Shown here piece after piece: positions 35,972-39,862 of a DNA stretch of 39,862 nucleotides. The DNA is from a virus, in IMG/VR virus record IMGVR_UViG_3300046660_000802, positions 1 to 39,862 of that record; one strand, written 5' to 3'. Each line of letters opens with the position of its first letter. The first letter of the stretch is position 1. The notes below the pieces were generated by a model. The model was not told the DNA's origin. It searched no databases and worked only from the letters and a program-made list of their open reading frames with translations. Position numbers and translations under genes: made by a program.

Positions 35972-37777
35972 ATGTCCGCACAACAGAAGAACCCCCAGTT
36001 CATCCATGGTCAGCCAAGCATGGGCCTGCCCTTTCAGAAAGAACTGGTGGTGGATCTGTTCGCCGGCGGTGGCGGCGCGAGTACCGGCATCGCCCGGGCA
36101 TACCGGGAGCCAGACGTAGCGGTAAACCACAACCCGATTGCCCTGGCCGTTCACCGCGCCAACCACCCGCTGACTGCCCACTATGTCGCGGACGTGTTCG
36201 AGGTCGATCCGGTACACGCCACTGGTGGTCAGCCGGTCGGTATTCTCTGGGCCTCGCCGGACTGCCGCCACCACAGCAAGGCCAAGGGCGGTGCACCGCG
36301 TGACCGCGGAGTACGCGGGCTGGCCTGGGTCGTGGTTCGCTGGGCGCACGCCACTCGGCCGCGCCTGATGTTCCTGGAGAATGTAGAAGAATTCTGCGAC
36401 TGGGGCCCGATCGATGAAGACGGCCAACCGATCAAAGCCGAGCGCGGGCGCACCTTCAAATCCTTCATTGCCGCGCTCAGCACCGGGCTGGCAGCGGATC
36501 ACCCGGACATGCCCGAGGTTCTTGAATCGATTGGCGACTTTGTTCCGATGGAAGCGCTAGTGCGCGGCCTCGGCTATAACGTCGAATGGCGCGAGCGCAT
36601 CGCGGCCAACGCCGGCACCCCGACCATCCGCAAGCGTCTGTACCTGGTGGCCCGCAGCGACGGAAAGCCGATTGTCTGGCCAGCACCAAAACGCCACAAG
36701 GCTCCAACAGCAAAGCAGGTGCCTTGGCGAACCGCCGCAGAGTGCATCGACTGGAGCAACCTGGGTCGCACGATCTTCCGTGACAAGCCGATGGCAGTGA
36801 ACACCATGCGCCGCGTGGCCAAGGGTTGCTGGCGGCACGTGCTGACCAGCGCGAAGCCATTCATCGTGCCAATGCGCGGAACATCGCAAGCGCATACCAG
36901 CACCCACGGCGTCGACGAGGCGCTATCGACCATCAGCGCCGGTGGTACGCATCACGCATTGGTGCAACCAGTGGCAGCGCCGTTCCTCACCGAGTGCGCC
37001 AACGGCTCCTCTCAACGCAACTTCGACGCGCAAGAGCCACTGCGCACGCAGGTCGCCCAGGTCAAAGGCGGCCACTTCGCGATGGTTGCCGCACACATGA
37101 CTGCCTTCGGGCAGAACGCCGTCGGCAGCTCGCCGGACGAGCCAACACAAACCGTTCTGGCCGGCGCCGCGCGACACGGTGTCGTCGCTGCGTTCTTCGA
37201 ACAGGCAAATGGCGGGTATTACAAAGGCGACGGCCGTTCGGCCTACGATCCGATCTCGACTATCTGCCAATCAGGCGCCAACCAGCGATTGGTGAATGCC
37301 TATCTGGTGAAGTACTACGGCAACGAGAAGGACGGCATATCGCTCACAGAGCCGATGCACACCCTGCCAACGAAGGACCGCGTTGCACTGGTCGAAGTGG
37401 TGCAGGTGCCGGACACGCTGACGCCCGAACAGTTGGAAGGTGCTCGCCGCTGTGCCGCTTTCATGCACGAACATCTGCCGGAGCACTTCAAGGACCCGGC
37501 CGAAATGGTCATGGTCGGCGGCTATGTGCTGGTGGATATCACCCTGCGCATGCTCCAGCCGCCAGAGCTGAAGGCCGCGCAAGGCTTCGACAAGGACTAC
37601 ATCATCGATCGCGGGTTGTTTGTCGATCCGGTCACCGGTGCCGAAGAATGGCGGAACATCAACAAAACGGACCAGGTCCGCCTGATCGGCAATAGCGTTT
37701 GTCCGGATGAGGCCGAGGCATTGGTCAGCGCCAACGCCGCCGACATTATTGAGCTTTATCAGCGACTGGCCGCATAG
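35972..37777 (+). CDS. Cytosine-5 DNA methyltransferase
   Basis: This 601-residue enzyme has motif I LVVDLFAGGGGASTG (about 25-39), motif IV WASPDCRHHSK with catalytic Cys98, motif VI FLENVEE (136-138 ENV), motif VIII PTIRKRLYLVA and motif X RLIGNSVCPDEAEALV. The usual PPC of motif IV is SPDC here. Between motifs VIII and X lies an unusually long segment of five degenerate repeats ([DE]-[PA]-x-x-T at Thr320, 359, 394, 430 and 464). It should place 5-methylcytosine on phage and perhaps host DNA to resist restriction. No matching endonuclease gene is seen. GAGG is seven bases before the ATG. Confidence 0.92.
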   Translation: MSAQQKNPQFIHGQPSMGLPFQKELVVDLFAGGGGASTGIARAYREPDVAVNHNPIALAVHRANHPLTAHYVADVFEVDPVHATGGQPVGILWASPDCRHHSKAKGGAPRDRGVRGLAWVVVRWAHATRPRLMFLENVEEFCDWGPIDEDGQPIKAERGRTFKSFIAALSTGLAADHPDMPEVLESIGDFVPMEALVRGLGYNVEWRERIAANAGTPTIRKRLYLVARSDGKPIVWPAPKRHKAPTAKQVPWRTAAECIDWSNLGRTIFRDKPMAVNTMRRVAKGCWRHVLTSAKPFIVPMRGTSQAHTSTHGVDEALSTISAGGTHHALVQPVAAPFLTECANGSSQRNFDAQEPLRTQVAQVKGGHFAMVAAHMTAFGQNAVGSSPDEPTQTVLAGAARHGVVAAFFEQANGGYYKGDGRSAYDPISTICQSGANQRLVNAYLVKYYGNEKDGISLTEPMHTLPTKDRVALVEVVQVPDTLTPEQLEGARRCAAFMHEHLPEHFKDPAEMVMVGGYVLVDITLRMLQPPELKAAQGFDKDYIIDRGLFVDPVTGAEEWRNINKTDQVRLIGNSVCPDEAEALVSANAADIIELYQRLAA

Positions 37778-37801
37778 AACATCCAATTACCAGAAAATAA
37801 C

Positions 37802-38455
37802 TCAACTCAAAAATGCGTGTTTTTGAACCTCATAAGAGTGGGAGCTGCCTTCTGCGTAATGAGTAGCGGTAAATTTTTGAGAGTTTGACAAACCGCTTCT
37901 TGTTTTGTAATCAACAACGACCTCAAAGTCTTCCCATTCATGGAGATTCCTGAATCGAACAAAGCGTTTAGACCCGTTAATTAATGGATCGACGCCTTGC
38001 TGCATAGCCTTACCAAAATGAGAGAAAAGGTTAACGCATACCGACTCACAATACTCCCCTGCATTGCTTAGACTAAGATCAACACTCATGCCATGCCCTG
38101 TCCACTCCGCATCAGTAACTTCCAAATGCAACAGTGGTTCGAGTGATCTTTCGTAATTTTTAAGGCTTTCTTTTTGAGCGGCGACGAGCTCACTTTGTTG
38201 AACTACAGAATTACTAAGCTCTTTTGCCTGAAGCCTTAACGCATCAGTACCCTGACGAAGCTCAATACCCTGTTGAAAGAAACCGAGTATCAACCAAAGT
38301 ATAGCCACAGGCCCAAATGCACCAGCGAGAAAGTCACCAACCTCATTAAGTGGCATTGATTGAAGAGTTTGAATTCGACCGCCAATTAACCACCAAGTAA
38401 AAACAGCATACAGCACAGTAAGAAAGATCCCTATTAAAGCAAGCACCCTACCCAT
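37802..38455 (-). CDS. AT-rich cargo gene: membrane protein with coiled coil and C-terminal beta domain
   Basis: This 217-residue protein is the second AT-rich minus-strand gene in the left operon. It has two membrane helices (about 4-24, VLALIGIFLTVLYAVFTWWLI, and 44-62, GAFGPVAILWLILGFFQQG). A coiled coil follows (about 65-108, LRLQAKELSNSVVQQSELVA), then a beta-rich domain (LHLEVTDAEWTGHGMSVDLSLSNAG to the end). GGAGAAGG precedes the ATG. The lay-out suits a membrane-anchored sensor or an exclusion protein, but I do not recognise the family. Composition and orientation mark it as recent cargo expressed from its own promoter in the lysogen. Confidence 0.72.
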   Translation of the reverse strand: MGRVLALIGIFLTVLYAVFTWWLIGGRIQTLQSMPLNEVGDFLAGAFGPVAILWLILGFFQQGIELRQGTDALRLQAKELSNSVVQQSELVAAQKESLKNYERSLEPLLHLEVTDAEWTGHGMSVDLSLSNAGEYCESVCVNLFSHFGKAMQQGVDPLINGSKRFVRFRNLHEWEDFEVVVDYKTRSGLSNSQKFTATHYAEGSSHSYEVQKHAFLS

Positions 38456-38516
38456 CTAGCCTTCTCCATTTAAAGATGCTTTCGAGTTTACCTCGTCGAA
38501 GCGTTGAGGAAGCCCC

Positions 38517-39041
38517 ATGCCAGAAGAAAACCAATCCAGCACCGTCCTGGCGCCGCGTCCGGGCAAGGAGTTCTGGGACAAATTGAATGCCCTGCCGCGC
38601 TACATGTTCCTGCTGAAGCCTTCAGACGCTGGCATTCAAAAGCTGGAGGATCGCACCGGCAACTGGATCGACGTGCACGAAGCGCAACAGGTTGTTGACC
38701 AGGCTCAAGAGAACATCAACCAACTCCGCGCCGAGCGTGACGCCCTGCAGCTTCGTCTGAACGCAGCGGATGAGCGGATTGATCAACTGGCCACCCCGCC
38801 GGCAATAGTTCCAGAGCTGACCGCCGAGCTCCGCTACATTTTCGGGATGATGTGCTTTCAGTGCATCACCCCCGCTCAGGCGCTTCGTCGACTGGGCCAC
38901 TCCATCGCGAAAAAAGCAGAAGATGAGCAAGCGGCAACCATCCACTGGATGTTTGGCCACTACATGAAAGATCCGGCCAACTGGCGTCAGAACGCAACAG
39001 CCGACCTGAAACAAGCGGCCGCAGTCGCCGAACAGCAGTAA
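38517..39041 (+). CDS. Hypothetical protein with coiled coil, left operon
   Basis: A 174-residue protein. The N-terminal part (GKEFWDKLNALPRYMFLLKPSDAGIQKLEDRTGNWIDVHEA) is followed by a coiled coil (about 55-92, QVVDQAQENINQLRAERDAL) and a helical end with AELRYIFGMMCFQCITPAQALRRLGHSI and EDEQAATIHWMFGHYMKDPANW. GAGGAAG stands before the ATG. I do not know the family; similar genes are frequent in Pseudomonas prophage early regions. It starts 61 bases from the divergent membrane-protein gene. Confidence 0.78.
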   Translation: MPEENQSSTVLAPRPGKEFWDKLNALPRYMFLLKPSDAGIQKLEDRTGNWIDVHEAQQVVDQAQENINQLRAERDALQLRLNAADERIDQLATPPAIVPELTAELRYIFGMMCFQCITPAQALRRLGHSIAKKAEDEQAATIHWMFGHYMKDPANWRQNATADLKQAAAVAEQQ

Positions 39042-39090
39042 CTCCCTCCCCCCTACCAGTCTGCCGATGAACGGCGGGCGAGGAATTCGC

Positions 39091-39585
39091 ATGTCCGCAC
39101 TAAACCGTTTCCACGAAACCGCAAGCGATGCATTGGAAAAAATCAGCGCCAGCCTCCCTCCCGGCGCCAAAATCTGCCTGGCCATCTACACCCCCGAGAA
39201 GCCCGAGCTCGACATCGTCCTGGAGGACAAGGGCCTGGACCTCAATGAAGTGATTTCAACCCTTCGCCGACGCGGCCTGAGCATCGATGGCGACAACGCC
39301 TACAAGCGCGACGTACTTGATTCAGCCGTGGGAGCGATGGCGTTTGGCGTGCGAAACCGCAACCCGCCACCCGTGGGGCACTGGGGCCAACGTTTCTGGG
39401 ATATAGGCCGAGAAGAACGGGCGCTGTGTGAAGAGCTGGTTGTAGCGCTGAAACTCACCCGAGAGAACCTGCGCGCCTGCCAAGCAACCATCCACCTCTG
39501 TGGTGGCTTCGACCCTGCCTATGTCACCGAAGCCCAGGCCGCGATGATGATCGCCGACGCAGCCCTCGCCAAAGCCACCCAATAA
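39091..39585 (+). CDS. Hypothetical protein, left operon
   Basis: This encodes 164 residues from the ATG at 39091 (MSALNRFHETASDALEKISA), which has GAGG seven bases upstream; the ATG at 39067 has no such site. The first half contains PPGAKICLAIYTPEKPELDIVLEDKGLDLNEVISTLRRRGLS. The second half is helical (EERALCEELVVALKLTRENLRACQATIHLCGG) and ends in an Ala-rich helix. I do not recognise a domain. It is the penultimate gene, before the AlpA-like regulator. Confidence 0.75.
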   Translation: MSALNRFHETASDALEKISASLPPGAKICLAIYTPEKPELDIVLEDKGLDLNEVISTLRRRGLSIDGDNAYKRDVLDSAVGAMAFGVRNRNPPPVGHWGQRFWDIGREERALCEELVVALKLTRENLRACQATIHLCGGFDPAYVTEAQAAMMIADAALAKATQ

Positions 39586-39592
39586 CCAACTT

Positions 39593-39626
39593 CTGCCGCT
39601 ACGCGCGGCATAGAGTCACAACCAAG
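39593..39626 (+). repeat. Degenerate third copy of the structured leader element
   Basis: TGCCGC/GCGGCA stem (39594-39599, 39605-39610) followed by AGAGTCACAACCAAG, similar to the stem plus GGGATGACAACCGA elements at 31745 and 31966, again just before a start codon (39650). Confidence 0.4.
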
Positions 39627-39649
39627 CCGGAAACGGCGAGGAGTCACAC

Positions 39650-39862
39650 ATGGCAGCGACACAAAACATCGATCGTTTCCTGCGCCTCGACGAGGTGCTT
39701 CACACCACCGGCCTGGGACGAAACACGGTTTATCGGCGGATCAGGGAAGGCACCTTCCCAAAACAGGTTAGAATAGGCCCCAACTCGGTGGCCTGGCGCC
39801 AGTCAGCAATCGCTCAATGGATGCTTGATCTGAACCCCAGCAGCGATCAATCAGTACATTAA
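39650..39862 (+). CDS. AlpA-family DNA-binding regulator / excisionase-like protein
   Basis: A 70-residue protein with the AlpA (MerR-like wing) pattern: FLRLDEVLHTTGLGRNTVYRRIREGTFPKQVRIGPNSVAWRQSAIAQWM. Members activate integrase genes or act as excisionases, and in Pseudomonas prophages the gene is usually followed by the integrase. The window ends at its stop codon, so the neighbour cannot be seen. A GAGGAG Shine-Dalgarno is six bases before the ATG. Confidence 0.9.
   Translation: MAATQNIDRFLRLDEVLHTTGLGRNTVYRRIREGTFPKQVRIGPNSVAWRQSAIAQWMLDLNPSSDQSVH

Noticed and set aside
35903-36502. N-terminal extension of the HEPN-like frame to 36502
   Set aside because: It is antisense to the methyltransferase, changes abruptly in composition, and the ATG at 35902 has a good Shine-Dalgarno.

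Overview
The window is almost entirely one temperate siphovirus genome (a prophage) of the lambda/HK97/D3 type, most likely from a Pseudomonas host. The host call rests on a DUF1654 protein (a family I know essentially from Pseudomonas), GC-rich codon use, and the resemblance of the holin, Cro, tail and YfdQ-like genes to Pseudomonas prophages. It carries a complete structural set, so it may be an intact phage, but neither attachment site nor an end-located integrase is visible.

Layout. An AT-rich gene of unknown function sits at 1-807 on the plus strand. From about 24.2 kb down to 0.85 kb one long minus-strand late operon runs: holin, HNH nuclease, small and large terminase, portal, prohead protease, HK97-fold capsid, head-tail connectors, tail tube, G/GT tail chaperones with a lambda-identical GGGAAAG frameshift site, tape measure, tail tip (M, L, K, I, J), tail fibre genes, endolysin, and an Rz gene with an embedded Rz1. 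From 30.2 kb down to 24.4 kb the minus-strand early-right operon holds cro, a CII-like gene, an O-like initiator with iterons inside it, DnaB helicase, a tyrosine recombinase, a zinc-ribbon protein and a candidate late antiterminator. A consensus -35 followed by a strong terminator separates it from the late genes, as at lambda pR'-tR'.

The switch lies at 30.0-31.5 kb. cI (plus) and cro (minus) diverge from one cluster of operator sites. A second three-site cluster with the same consensus lies 1.2 kb away, before a plus-strand promoter. The two promoters are near copies (TTGACT-N17-TGAAAT and TTGACT-N17-TTAAAT), so the geometry is lambda OR/PR and OL/PL. Between the clusters lies a DUF1654 gene with a perfect LexA box, so both the repressor (self-cleaving S24 type) and this gene should respond to DNA damage.

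From 31.5 kb to the right end the plus-strand early-left operon has a boxA-containing leader, several small unknown genes, a 460-base noncoding stretch with long inverted repeats, a YfdQ-like (DUF2303) gene, a cytosine-5 DNA methyltransferase and, last, an AlpA-type regulator of the kind that usually precedes an integrase. Two AT-rich minus-strand cargo genes flank the methyltransferase: a candidate HEPN-domain protein and a two-helix membrane protein. These two and the first gene look like late-acquired morons and are the best candidates for unexplored function such as superinfection immunity.

The most interesting non-coding observations are an oop-like antisense RNA between the cII-like gene and the replication genes, five palindromic 17-bp iterons inside the O-like gene, the duplicated operator cluster, and a repeated hairpin-plus-GGGATGACAACCGA element in the left operon.
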